Shown: piece after piece, positions 25,178 through 32,814 of the stretch
Layout of the letters: every line of letters begins with the position of its first letter
Position numbering within the stretch: the first letter of the stretch is position 1
Assembly: GCF_036127095.1 (NCBI RefSeq)
Contig: NZ_CP108006.1
Span: 8,299,501-8,363,500 of the forward strand
Source of the DNA: Streptomyces sp. NBC_00335
Lineage (GTDB): Bacteria > Actinomycetota > Actinomycetes > Streptomycetales > Streptomycetaceae
Reading direction: 5' to 3'
Length of the DNA: 64,000 nt
The notes under the pieces: model-generated
Told to the model about the DNA's origin: nothing
What the model saw: only the letters and a program-made list of their open reading frames with translations
Databases searched by the model: none
Translations under genes and position numbers: made by a program

Positions 25178-26152
25178 GTGGCACGAACCCGGCTGTACCG
25201 CGATGGTGTCCTGGCCCTGGAGGGGTTCCCCACCCAGGACCTCTCCGCATACGCGGGGCGGCCGGACTGCCACGTCTGGCTGGACCTCTGCGATCCCACC
25301 GCCGCGGACTTCGACCTGATCACCGAGCAGTTCGGGCTGCACGAACTGGCCGTCGAGGACGCCCGGCACGCGCACCAGCGAGCCAAGCTCGACCGCTACC
25401 GCACGCACCTCTTCCTCAGCGCCTACGCCGTCTACACCGACACCCCCGACGGTCCCCTGCGGGCCCGGGAGATCTCCGCCTTCATCACCGCCAACGCCCT
25501 GATCACCGTCCGCGCGAGCGGCCACTTCGACATGGACCGCGTCGTCGACTACTGGGACGACTCCGCCGACCTCGCCAAGGAAGGCGTCGGCTTCCTGCTC
25601 CACGGACTGCTCGACTGCCTCGTGGACGGCCACTTCAAAGCCGTCCAGCAGCTCGACGAGCAGATCGAGGCCCTGGAGCAACTGCTCTTCGAGGACGGCC
25701 GCGACGAGGTTCGCACCGTTCAGCGGCGCTCGTACGACCTGCGCAAGGACCTGGTGCTCCTGCGCCGGGTCGTGCTGCCCATGCGCGAGGTCGTCAACAC
25801 CCTGCTGCGCCGCGACCTGCACACCGTCAGCCCCGCGATGCTGCCGTACTACCAGGACGTCTACGACCACGTCCTGCGCGCCACCGAGTGGACCGAATCC
25901 CTGCGGGACCTGGTGAACTCGGTCATGGACACCAACCTCAACGTCCAGGGCAACCGGCTGAACCTGATCATGAAGAAGGTCACCAGCTGGGCCTCCATCA
26001 TCGCCGTCCCGACCGCGATCACCGGCTTCTACGGCCAGAACGTCCCCTTCCCGGGGGACGGCACGCACACCGGCTTCCTGGTCTCCTCCGCGCTGATGCT
26101 CACCCTCTCGGTGGCCCTCTACCTCGGCTTCAAGCGGCGCGACTGGATCTGA
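25178..26152 (+). CDS. CorA-family divalent cation transporter, GQN variant
   Basis: A 324-residue CorA/MIT protein. The N-terminal cytoplasmic domain (residues 1-200) leads to a long helix (LNVQGNRLNLIMKKVTSWASIIAVPTAIT) and two C-terminal TM segments. The selectivity loop reads FYGQNVPFPG, so the classical GMN is GQN; this variant recurs in actinobacterial CorA-like proteins, from memory. It ends FKRRDWI, the basic tail seen in CorA. Start GTG 25178 has TAGCCT 7 bases upstream and no Shine-Dalgarno, hence probably leaderless. It may carry Mg2+ or another divalent ion. Confidence 0.88.
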   Translation: MARTRLYRDGVLALEGFPTQDLSAYAGRPDCHVWLDLCDPTAADFDLITEQFGLHELAVEDARHAHQRAKLDRYRTHLFLSAYAVYTDTPDGPLRAREISAFITANALITVRASGHFDMDRVVDYWDDSADLAKEGVGFLLHGLLDCLVDGHFKAVQQLDEQIEALEQLLFEDGRDEVRTVQRRSYDLRKDLVLLRRVVLPMREVVNTLLRRDLHTVSPAMLPYYQDVYDHVLRATEWTESLRDLVNSVMDTNLNVQGNRLNLIMKKVTSWASIIAVPTAITGFYGQNVPFPGDGTHTGFLVSSALMLTLSVALYLGFKRRDWI

Positions 26153-26173
26153 GCCGTGCGCGATGATCACGGG

Positions 26174-26899
26174 ATGAACGAGATCATCTTGATGTCGGAC
26201 CCGAAGGTCGCGGCGATACCCGTCGAGGAGTGCGGCGAACGCCTCGTCGACGTCCGCCGCGGCGGCCATCTGCTGGTCGACGCGCGCAAAAAGGACCCGG
26301 CGGACGCCTTCGCGCACCTGCGGGAAGGCGTGCTGGCACGCCTGCTCGACGCCCAGCAGGCCCTGCCCCGCGGACTGCGGCTCCTGTTCGTCGAGGGGTA
26401 CCGGCCGCCCTCGCTCCAGCGCGCGTACTTCGAGGAGTACGCCGGCCTGCTGCGGGCCGACAACCCCGGGTGGAGCGAGGATCGGATCCATACGGCCGCG
26501 AGCCGCTACGTCTCCCCGCCCGCGATCGCTCCGCACAGTGCCGGTGCGGCCGTGGACCTCACGCTCGCCGACGCCGACGGCCGCGAGCTGGACATGGGCA
26601 CGCGGATGAACGCGGACCCGGAGGAGAGCGGGGGCGCCTGCTACACGCACGCCGCCGGCATCGGCGGGGAGGCCCGCGCCAACCGGGAACTGCTGGGCGC
26701 CACCCTCACCGCCGCCGGGCTGGTGAACTACCCGACGGAATGGTGGCACTGGTCCTTCGGGGACCGTTACTGGGCTCTGCTCACCGGGGCGACCGCGGCG
26801 CTCTACGGCCCGAAGGAGATCATTCCTGCGGCCGGCGCAGCAGCGGGGGAGCCGGGTGGGGCAGGGGACTCGCCGCGGCCGGGCTCAGGCCGTCCATGA
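26174..26899 (+). CDS. VanX-like D-alanyl-D-alanine dipeptidase (M15)
   Basis: A 241-residue zinc peptidase of the M15D type. The substrate/zinc motifs are FVEGYRPPSLQ, then PHSAGAAVDLTL (SxHxxGxAxD-like zinc site, here HSAGAAVD) and EWWHW (ExxH). It cleaves D-Ala-D-Ala dipeptides in cell wall turnover or defence. GTG 26156 is an alternative start. It begins 22 bases after the CorA-like stop and may share its transcript. Its last 80 bases overlap the convergent TetR gene, where the protein tail is Gly/Pro-rich and probably dispensable. No VanR/S/H/A genes are in the window, so a glycopeptide-resistance operon is not indicated. Confidence 0.83.
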   Translation: MNEIILMSDPKVAAIPVEECGERLVDVRRGGHLLVDARKKDPADAFAHLREGVLARLLDAQQALPRGLRLLFVEGYRPPSLQRAYFEEYAGLLRADNPGWSEDRIHTAASRYVSPPAIAPHSAGAAVDLTLADADGRELDMGTRMNADPEESGGACYTHAAGIGGEARANRELLGATLTAAGLVNYPTEWWHWSFGDRYWALLTGATAALYGPKEIIPAAGAAAGEPGGAGDSPRPGSGRP

Positions 26900-27449
26900 C
26901 CAGGGCCACGTAGCGGCGCCAGCCCTCCTCGGCGGGGTCCATGGTCCACAGCACGCTGACGAGCATGCCCATGATCCTCTTCAGATCGTCGGGCACGAGG
27001 TCGCCCCGGATCACCCCGGCCTGCTGCCCCCGGGTCACCAGCGGGTCGAGCGCGGCGAAGAACCGGGCGCTGACCTCCGCGGAGAGGACGCCGGCGTTCC
27101 GGGCGGCCGTCAGCACGTGGTGCTCGCCGGCCGCCGAGGCCAGGGCGGCTTCGAGTACGACGGTCAGGCCGCGGCGGGGGTCCTCGTCGGCCAGTCCGCG
27201 GTCGATGACGGGGAGGACGTCCTGGGCGAACTGCTGGTCGATCACGGCCCGGAGCAGGGCGGCCTTGTCGGGGAAGCGGCGGAAGAGCGTGGCGATCCCC
27301 ACCCCGGCCCGTCGTGCGATCTCGTCGAGCGGGGCATCGGGTCCCAGCTCGGCGTACACGTCGCGGGCCGCTCTGACGATCTTCTCGATATTGCGCACGG
27401 CGTCGGCGCGCAGGGGTTTGGGGCTTTCGGTCGGCACACTGCCGACCAT
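26820..27449 (-). CDS. TetR-family repressor of the adjacent exporter
   Basis: A 209-residue TetR protein. The HTH is AVRNIEKIVRAARDVYAELGPDAPLDEIARRAGVGIATLFRRFPDK-like, with recognition helix GIATLFRRF. The C-terminal domain is of the common SACE_7040/AcrR kind. ATG 27449 is preferred; in-frame starts to 27545 run through the promoter. Two copies of an AACTGATAGTT-type site lie between it and the divergent MFS gene, one 3 bases from its start codon, so it should repress both. Its 3' end overlaps the convergent dipeptidase gene. Confidence 0.9.
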   Translation of the reverse strand: MVGSVPTESPKPLRADAVRNIEKIVRAARDVYAELGPDAPLDEIARRAGVGIATLFRRFPDKAALLRAVIDQQFAQDVLPVIDRGLADEDPRRGLTVVLEAALASAAGEHHVLTAARNAGVLSAEVSARFFAALDPLVTRGQQAGVIRGDLVPDDLKRIMGMLVSVLWTMDPAEEGWRRYVALVMDGLSPAAASPLPHPAPPLLRRPQE

Positions 27450-27451
27450 AC

Positions 27452-27511
27452 AACTGATAGTCGACGATCGGATCAGGTTGACACGTCGTACACCCCGAAC
27501 TGATAGTTGAC
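27452..27511. promoter_or_regulatory. divergent promoter with two TetR operator copies
   Basis: AACTGATAGTCGAC (27452-27465) and AACTGATAGTTGAC (27498-27511) differ by one base; the core AACT-GAT-AGTT is palindromic. On the plus strand TTGACA (27478-27483), a 17-bp spacer and TGATAG (27501-27506) form a near-consensus promoter for the exporter, with the second operator on its -10. The first operator covers the probable tetR start region. Confidence 0.8.
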
Positions 27512-27631
27512 TACTGATTGTGGTGCACGCCGACCTCGTGCCCACGCTCCGCCGGGCAGACCCCTCCGTACCTCGTGCGCCCCGTGCCGTCCGGCCGGCC
27601 GGGCCTGCGGCCCACGCCTTTAGGACCCTTC

Positions 27632-29095
27632 ATGCAACAGCCGCCCACGGCCGCCCCCCGCACCGGCAAGGTGATCGCGACGCTCGCACTCGCGGGCATC
27701 GCCGCAGCCGTCATGCAGACACTGGTCACGCCGCTGCTGGCCGACTTGCCGAACATCCTCCACACCTCCCACTCCAACTCCGCATGGGTGGTCACCGCCA
27801 CCCTCCTGGTCGCAGGCGTGTGCGTACCGATCAGCGGGCGCCTGGGCGACATGCTCGGCAAGCGCCGCATGCTCCTGGCCTGTTGCATACCGCTGATCGC
27901 CGGATCGGTGGTGTGCGCGCTGGCGGGCGGCGTCGTCCAGATGATCATCGGGCGCGGGCTGCAGGGCGTCGGCATGGGCATGATCCCGCTGGGCATCGCC
28001 CTGCTCCGCGACATCCTCCCCGCCGAGAAGCTCAGTTCCTCCATCGCCCTCGTGAGCGCCTCCATGGGCATCGGTGGCGGCATCGGCCTCCCGGTCTCCG
28101 CGGCCGTCGCCCAGTACACCAGCTGGCGCTTCCTGTTCTGGGGGTCCGCGGTGCTCGCCGGCTGTGTCGCCGTCATGATCGTGGCCTTCGTCCCCGATGT
28201 TCCGGCCGCCGCCAAGGGGCAACGCTTCGACGTGGTCGGCGCACTGGGCCTCGCGGCGGGCCTGGTGTCCCTGCTGCTGTTCGTGTCCAAGGGCGCCGAC
28301 TGGGGCTGGGGATCCGCCACCACCCTCGGTCTGATCGCCACCGCCGTGGTGGTCCTGGCCGCCTGGGGGTGGTTCGAATGGCGCACCACCGACCCGCTGG
28401 TGGACCTGCGCACCACGGTCCGCCCGCGCGTCCTGCTGACCAACCTCGCCTCCGTCTCCATCGGCTTCGGCATGTACGCGAGCATGCTGGTCATCCCGCA
28501 ACTGCTGCAGTTCCCCGCCGCCACCGGCTACGGCCTGGGCCAGTCCATGCTGGCGGCCGGCATGTGGATGCTCCCCGGCGGGCTCATGATGATGGCCGTG
28601 TCCCCCCTCGGCGGGAAGCTCACCAACTCCCACGGCCCCAAGGTCACCCTCGTGTGCGGGGCGCTCGTCCTGGCCGCGGGCTACGGCGTCGCGCTCCTCT
28701 TCTCCTCGACCGCCGTCGGGCTGATGGTCGCCGTCATGGTCGTCAACAGCGGGGTCGCCCTCGCCTACGGAGCCATGCCCGCTCTGATCATGAGCGCGGT
28801 GCCGCTGACGGAGACCGGCGCGGCCAACGGCTTCAACGCCCTCATGCGCTCGCTGGGCACCTCCGTCGGCGCCGCCGTCGTCGGTGTGGTCCTGGCCCAG
28901 ATGACCACCACGGCGGGCGGATTCACCTTCACCTCCGAGGCGGGCTTCCGCACCGGCCTGCTGATGGGCGGCGGCTTCGCCCTGCTGTCCGGGGCCATCG
29001 CGGCCCTGATCCCCGCCCTGCGGCCGCAGCAGCTCGAACTGCGGGACCAGGCGGGCCCCACGACCGAAACGGCCCCCGCCTCAGTGAGCAAGTAG
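27632..29095 (+). CDS. MFS exporter, DHA2 14-TM type, TetR-controlled
   Basis: A 487-residue transporter with about 14 TM helices. LATLALAGIAAAVMQTLVTPLLADLP is TM1, GRLGDMLGKRRMLL the loop motif, and RGLQGVGMGMIPLGIALLRD the DHA2-type TM4. Start ATG 27632 follows AGGA at 27622. The untranslated leader from the mapped promoter is about 115 bases. It is divergent from the TetR gene and likely exports a toxic compound that induces it. Confidence 0.9.
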   Translation: MQQPPTAAPRTGKVIATLALAGIAAAVMQTLVTPLLADLPNILHTSHSNSAWVVTATLLVAGVCVPISGRLGDMLGKRRMLLACCIPLIAGSVVCALAGGVVQMIIGRGLQGVGMGMIPLGIALLRDILPAEKLSSSIALVSASMGIGGGIGLPVSAAVAQYTSWRFLFWGSAVLAGCVAVMIVAFVPDVPAAAKGQRFDVVGALGLAAGLVSLLLFVSKGADWGWGSATTLGLIATAVVVLAAWGWFEWRTTDPLVDLRTTVRPRVLLTNLASVSIGFGMYASMLVIPQLLQFPAATGYGLGQSMLAAGMWMLPGGLMMMAVSPLGGKLTNSHGPKVTLVCGALVLAAGYGVALLFSSTAVGLMVAVMVVNSGVALAYGAMPALIMSAVPLTETGAANGFNALMRSLGTSVGAAVVGVVLAQMTTTAGGFTFTSEAGFRTGLLMGGGFALLSGAIAALIPALRPQQLELRDQAGPTTETAPASVSK

Positions 29096-29118
29096 CGCCG
29101 GCGCGCAGCCCGTTCAGC

Positions 29119-30222
29119 TCATCGGGCCTCTTCGACGTACGACGCCAGGTGGGCCAGCGAGGAGGCGATGCCCGCCTCGTGGTCCGCCCGGTCGATGCCC
29201 GGGGGTACGTCCGTGGCGGTGAAGGTCACCTCGGTGCCGACGGCGGAGGCGGCGAGGTGCCAGGTCATCGTCATGGTGCCGGCGTAGGAAGGGTCGTCGG
29301 ACTCGAACACAGCCTGCTGCACCACGCGTTCCGGCGGCACCAGCCCGGTGAACCGTACGTCGACCACATCGGTCGCGTCGGACGTCTTGCCCGGGCCCGC
29401 GCCGGGGCTTTCGGCGGGATCGAGGTAGGTGAGGACCATTCGGAAACCGCCGCCGGGCCGCGGGTCCCACTGCTCGATCCGCCCGCTCATCCCGTCCGGC
29501 GGGAGCCAGGCTTCGAGGGACTCGCGGTCGAGGAGGGCGGCGTAGACGGCCGCCCGCGGCGCGGCGACCGTCCGGGTGACGCGGTCGGTCCTGCCGGTGG
29601 GTCCGTCGCCGGCCAGGCCCCCGCGGGTCGGTGCACCGTCGGCGGGGGCCTCCAGGGTGCGGAGATGGGCGGTCACGGCCGCGGTGGTGCGCGGTTCGTC
29701 CCGGCTCGCCAGTAGGTCCAGCAGGGCTCCGCGCAGGACCGACAACAGCAGGGTGCGCTCGGCGAGCCCCTCGGGCGTGTCGCGGCGGTCCGGCGGCTGG
29801 GCGGCGGCGAAGACCTCCAGCCAGTCGGCGATCGTCCGCTCCGCGAACCCCGCCCAGGGTCCCGCGCCGTCGCCCAGCGAGCGCGCATAGCCCTCGACCC
29901 AGAGGGTGAGTACCTTGCGGTGCCCCGGGTCGGCCAGCCAGCTCCACACCAGTTCGCCCGTGCGTGCGAGCCCGTGCTCCGGCCGGGCCCGGTGCACGGC
30001 TTCGAGCATCCCCGTCTCGTCCTGCCGCGCCCGCGCGAGCAGCGCCTGCACCAGGGCGTCCTTGCTGCCGAACAGGAAGAGGAGGACGCGCGGACTGCTG
30101 CCGATCGCCTCGGCCAGGGGGCGCAGGGACATGTCCGCCAGCCCGTGGTCGAGCACGTGGGCGTAGGCCAGCTCCAGGAGCTGCTGCTTGCGGGCGGAGC
30201 CGTCACGGGCGGAAGGGGTCAT
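29119..30222 (-). CDS. TetR regulator fused to an AHSA1/SRPBCC domain
   Basis: A single 367-residue frame with two domains. Residues 1-195 are a TetR protein (HTH around 30-55, ADMSLRPLAEAIGSSPRVLLFLFGSKDAL, plus helical ligand domain). After a Gly/Thr-rich linker (about 195-217) residues 218-365 are an AHSA1-type START-like domain (TRTVAAPRAAVYAALLDRESLEAWLPPDGM, GGGFRMVLTYLD, RFTGLVPPERVVQQAVFES, TMTMTWHLA, EVTFTATDVP). No stop, frameshift or composition change is seen at the joint. SRPBCC pockets bind hydrophobic ligands, so it could be a second sensor or an enzyme tied to its own repressor. A 22-bp palindrome lies 16 bases upstream. Confidence 0.87.
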   Translation of the reverse strand: MTPSARDGSARKQQLLELAYAHVLDHGLADMSLRPLAEAIGSSPRVLLFLFGSKDALVQALLARARQDETGMLEAVHRARPEHGLARTGELVWSWLADPGHRKVLTLWVEGYARSLGDGAGPWAGFAERTIADWLEVFAAAQPPDRRDTPEGLAERTLLLSVLRGALLDLLASRDEPRTTAAVTAHLRTLEAPADGAPTRGGLAGDGPTGRTDRVTRTVAAPRAAVYAALLDRESLEAWLPPDGMSGRIEQWDPRPGGGFRMVLTYLDPAESPGAGPGKTSDATDVVDVRFTGLVPPERVVQQAVFESDDPSYAGTMTMTWHLAASAVGTEVTFTATDVPPGIDRADHEAGIASSLAHLASYVEEAR

Positions 30223-30237
30223 CCGGACATTATGCTT

Positions 30238-30259
30238 TACTGAAACGGTCGTTTCAGTA
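30238..30259. promoter_or_regulatory. 22-bp perfect palindrome, TetR-type operator
   Basis: Arms TACTGAAACG and CGTTTCAGTA with a 2-base centre. It is in the 86-bp gap between the TetR-SRPBCC gene and the divergent GNAT gene, 16 and 50 bases from their starts, and AT-rich for this genome. Probably bound by the fusion regulator. Confidence 0.85.
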
Positions 30260-30308
30260 GTTCGATGGCGCAGTGATGCAGTGCCGTCATGCGTGAGAGA
30301 GGGTCCCC

Positions 30309-30824
30309 ATGAACGAGGTCCGCGCGGTGATCCGGCCCATGGGGGAGCCGGGCGATCTCGGCTGGGTGGTCATGGCCCACGGCGAGCAGTACGCGAAGGA
30401 ATTCGGCTGGGACATCAGCTTCGAGGCCCTGGTCGCGCGGATCGTCGCGGACTACGCGGCCGGCCGCGATCCCTCCCGCGAGGAGGCCTGGATCGCCGAA
30501 CTGGACGGCCGCCGGGTCGGCAGCGTGTTCTGCGTGGCCGGCAAGGAGGGCGACGAGCGCGAGCGGAGCACCGCCACACTGCGGATCCTCCTCGTGGACC
30601 CCGCCGCCCGCGGTCACCGCCTGGGCTCGCGCCTGGTCGCACAGTGCGTGGACTTCGCCCGCGAGGCGGGGTACGAGCGGATCCGGCTGTGGACGAACGA
30701 CACCCTGGTGGCCGCGCGCGGGATCTACCTGGCCGCCGGCTTCCGGCTCGTGGAGGAGGAGCCGCACCACAGCTTCGGCGCCGATCTGATCGGACAGGTC
30801 TACGAGCTCGACCTGTCGGCCTGA
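30309..30824 (+). CDS. GNAT-family acetyltransferase, divergent from TetR-SRPBCC
   Basis: A 171-residue N-acetyltransferase. ATLRILLVDPAARGHRLGSRLVAQCVDFAREAGYERIRLWTNDTLVAARGIYLAAGFRLVEEE spans the acetyl-CoA site (RGHRLG) and the C-terminal beta-bulge. Relatives are often fused to MarR HTH domains; this one is free-standing. Start ATG 30309 has GAGAGAGGG upstream. The palindrome in the shared promoter suggests control by the TetR-SRPBCC protein, so its substrate could be the same small molecule. Confidence 0.87.
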   Translation: MNEVRAVIRPMGEPGDLGWVVMAHGEQYAKEFGWDISFEALVARIVADYAAGRDPSREEAWIAELDGRRVGSVFCVAGKEGDERERSTATLRILLVDPAARGHRLGSRLVAQCVDFAREAGYERIRLWTNDTLVAARGIYLAAGFRLVEEEPHHSFGADLIGQVYELDLSA

Positions 30825-30996
30825 ACGGCGCCCCACCGGCCGGTCCCCGGCAGGGTGGCTCTCCCGGACCGGCGCGCGGCGAGCGCCGGCCGCCGTCGCC
30901 GACAGATAAGGACGGCGTCCGAGGGTAGACGCGGGCCGAGGCACAGCTGCGGAGCCACCCGGTTCGCCGCTTTCCCGACGCGCGAGTGAGGACATC

Positions 30997-31152
30997 ATGC
31001 TTTTCGCCGGACTCATCCTCCTGCTCATCGGATTCCTGACCGGAATCTCCGTTCTGTGGACCATCGGCGTCATCCTGCTCGTGGTGGGGGCGGTGCTGTG
31101 GCTCCTGGGCTCGGTCGGACACGCGGTCGGCGGCCGACGTCACTACTGGTAG
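30997..31152 (+). CDS. DUF6131-type small membrane protein
   Basis: A 51-residue protein, almost all membrane: two helices (LFAGLILLLIGFLTGISVLW and TIGVILLVVGAVLWLLGSVG) and a short basic, aromatic tail GRRHYW. It matches my memory of the DUF6131 family of Streptomyces. GAGGA lies 7 bases before ATG 30997. Function unknown; its place at the head of the stress block suggests an envelope role. Confidence 0.8.
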   Translation: MLFAGLILLLIGFLTGISVLWTIGVILLVVGAVLWLLGSVGHAVGGRRHYW

Positions 31153-31181
31153 CCGGCGGCGGAACCGCCGGACCCCGGCCC

Positions 31182-31217
31182 ACTGGTGGCCCGTCCCGTT
31201 CGGGGCGGGCCACCAGT
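31182..31217 (+). terminator. hairpin terminator after DUF6131 gene
   Basis: ACTGGTGGCCCG pairs with CGGGCCACCAGT (12 bp), with an inner GC extension; CCGTTTCC follows. Confidence 0.8.
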
Positions 31218-31239
31218 CCGTTTCCGGGCCAACTCGCCC

Positions 31240-31264
31240 GTGTGATGCGCCCGTTGCCGGGTAT
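31240..31264 (+). promoter_or_regulatory. SigB-type promoter candidate
   Basis: GTGT - 15 bases - GGGTAT fits the Streptomyces SigB-regulon pattern GNNT-N14-16-GGGTAY. It is 97 bases before the DUF3618 gene and just after the terminator of the previous gene. Confidence 0.5.
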
Positions 31265-31360
31265 CCGCGCAGCACACCCGTCAGGCGGACATCGCGGGGC
31301 GCACGGCGCCCGGCCGGCCCGCGGGTAGGCGGAGGACTCGAAGGAAAGGGAACCCCGACC

Positions 31361-31747
31361 ATGACGACGACGATGACGAAGATGACGAAGAAGATGACGA
31401 CGGCGACCGGATTGAACGCAAACAAGTCCGTCCCCGGCGCACGGGCGCTCCGCCGACAGGCCGCCCGGACCCGCAAGGAACTCGGCCGGACGGTCGAGGC
31501 GCTGGTCTCCAGGGCGGGCTCTTCGTCGCGGGTCCACGAGACCGCCGAGCGGCTGCGGGGGACGGCGGCGTCGCACGTCGGCCGCCTGGTGGAGGACAAG
31601 AACCTCGATTCCGTACGGGGCAAGGCCGTGCGGGCCGCGACCACGGCGCGGAGCCACCGGACCGCGCTGCTCACGGCGGCCGGCGTACTGGCCGCGGCCC
31701 TGCTCGCCCGGCGGAGCCGCCGGGCACGGCGGGGGCAGGCCGTTTGA
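31361..31747 (+). CDS. DUF3618-like membrane-associated protein
   Basis: A 128-residue basic protein. After a repetitive Met/Thr/Lys start, residues 28-55 resemble the DUF3618 pattern (RRQAARTRKELGRTVEALVSRA). Then come amphipathic helices and a C-terminal TM segment (LLTAAGVLAAALLA) with an Arg tail. DUF3618 proteins occur in envelope-stress loci with phage-holin-like proteins. GAAGGAAAGGG precedes ATG 31361. Likely a membrane stress protein; exact role unknown. Confidence 0.65.
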   Translation: MTTTMTKMTKKMTTATGLNANKSVPGARALRRQAARTRKELGRTVEALVSRAGSSSRVHETAERLRGTAASHVGRLVEDKNLDSVRGKAVRAATTARSHRTALLTAAGVLAAALLARRSRRARRGQAV

Positions 31748-31765
31748 ACCAGGCGTTCCGGGTCA
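31742..31765 (+). promoter_or_regulatory. SigB-like promoter candidate for whiB-like gene
   Basis: GTTT - 14 bases - GGGTCA, one mismatch from GNNT-N14-16-GGGTAY, overlapping the stop codon of the DUF3618 gene and 77 bases before the WhiB-like start. Confidence 0.35.
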
Positions 31766-31784
31766 GACGCGATGGGATCACGTA

Positions 31785-31817
31785 TCCGAATCCGGTCCGG
31801 ATCCGCTCCGAATCCGG
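31785..31817. repeat. two TCCGAATCCGG direct repeats before whiB-like gene
   Basis: TCCGAATCCGG at 31785-31795 and 31807-31817, exactly 22 bp apart (two helical turns), with GTCCGGATCCGC between. The arrangement suits a dimeric activator or repressor. Confidence 0.5.
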
Positions 31818-31841
31818 GCCGTCTCCGATGGAGGTTCCGAG

Positions 31842-32147
31842 GTGGGAAATGTGTCGCGTCTACCGGGTCGCGCCGAGCACCACTGGCTGTGGCAGGAGGA
31901 CGCCGCCTGCCGGGAACTGGGCTCGCGGCTCTTCTTCCATCCCGCGGGCGAGCAGCGCGTGGAGCGGGAGGCGCGGGACTCGGCGGCGAAGGAGGTGTGC
32001 GCCCTGTGCCCGGTGCAGCCCGACTGCCTGCGGCACGCGCTGAAGGTGGGAGAGCCGTTCGGCGTCTGGGGCGGGCTCACCGCGCACGAGAGGCGCGGAC
32101 TGCGTACGACGGGAGCGCGGAGGCAGGCACTGTCCTCCACCGCCTGA
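31842..32147 (+). CDS. WhiB-like (Wbl) iron-sulfur transcription factor
   Basis: A 101-residue Wbl protein. The four cluster ligands are C23, C53, C56 and C62 (CxxC plus flanking), followed by the turn GVWGGLT and the basic segment HERRGLRTTGARR. The [4Fe-4S] cluster senses O2, NO or redox state, and the protein acts with the principal sigma factor. Start GTG 31842 has GGAGG 7 bases upstream. Two 11-bp repeats 22 bp apart precede it. The paralog (WblA-E etc.) cannot be assigned from sequence alone here. Confidence 0.92.
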   Translation: MGNVSRLPGRAEHHWLWQEDAACRELGSRLFFHPAGEQRVEREARDSAAKEVCALCPVQPDCLRHALKVGEPFGVWGGLTAHERRGLRTTGARRQALSSTA

Positions 32148-32183
32148 GCGCCTGCGCGCGTACAGGGACCCGCAAAGGGACCC

Positions 32184-32226
32184 GCAAAGGGAACGGCCCC
32201 CGAACTCCGGGGGCCGTTCCCTTTGC
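32184..32226. terminator. very strong bidirectional terminator
   Basis: Nineteen-bp perfect stem: GCAAAGGGAACGGCCCCCG pairs with CGGGGGCCGTTCCCTTTGC around AACTC. It lies between convergent genes. The left arm is preceded by two copies of GGGACCCGCAAA. Confidence 0.92.
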
Positions 32227-32250
32227 GGCCTTCCACCGCCCGGCGCGCTC

Positions 32251-32595
32251 TCAGCAGGGGCGGACCGGCTGGAGGTTGTGCACGTAGCGGGCCGAGACCC
32301 AGCCCTTCGAGCCGTGCAGGCGGTACCACACCGGGTTGCCGTCCACCCAGCCCCCGCGCTTCTGGCACACGAGGAGCACCCGCTCGTGCGGATGCAGCTT
32401 CTTCACCACGTCCGAGTACACGGTCGGCTTCTCGCGGACGTTCAGCGGTGCGCGGGACTCGACCACGCCCACGGGGCCGGACTTGACCTGCCCGTACCCG
32501 GCGGCGAGCCCGCCGGCCGCCCAACCGGCCGTGCTCAGCGGCCCGATCAGTACTCCGGCCGCCAAGGCGTACGTCAGCAATGCCTTCTTCACCAT
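32251..32595 (-). CDS. secreted small SH3-domain protein
   Basis: A 114-residue exported protein. The signal peptide is KKALLTYALAAGVLIGPLSTAGWAAG. The mature part is one bacterial SH3-like domain (ESRAPLNVREKPTVYSDVVKKL, VLLVCQKRGGWVDGNPVWYRL, GWVSARYVHNL) with two Cys that may form a disulfide. Such domains bind cell-wall peptides. ATG 32595 has GGGAGA upstream, and longer in-frame starts would bury the signal peptide. Confidence 0.87.
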   Translation of the reverse strand: MVKKALLTYALAAGVLIGPLSTAGWAAGGLAAGYGQVKSGPVGVVESRAPLNVREKPTVYSDVVKKLHPHERVLLVCQKRGGWVDGNPVWYRLHGSKGWVSARYVHNLQPVRPC

Positions 32596-32814
32596 CGGAT
32601 CCACTCTCCCTGTGTCGCCTGGCCTCGGGGCCGGCAGCTCGCGCGGCCGACGCCCCGACCGACTATCCACCGATCGGGCGGCGGATGGTCGGCGGCCCGT
32701 GGGGAACACGCCCCCGATGCTCCGGATGGCCCAGAGTCCTCCGCCGTGGCCGCCTGACGGGCGGCCACGGCGGAGGACCCAGGAGACCCGGATGGCGACA
32801 CCGGGCCCCGGCAC

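Noticed and set aside
26174..26899. Part of a vancomycin-resistance cluster together with the VanZ-like gene
   Set aside because: The VanX-like and VanZ-like genes are 8 kb apart and no VanR, VanS, VanH or VanA gene is present.
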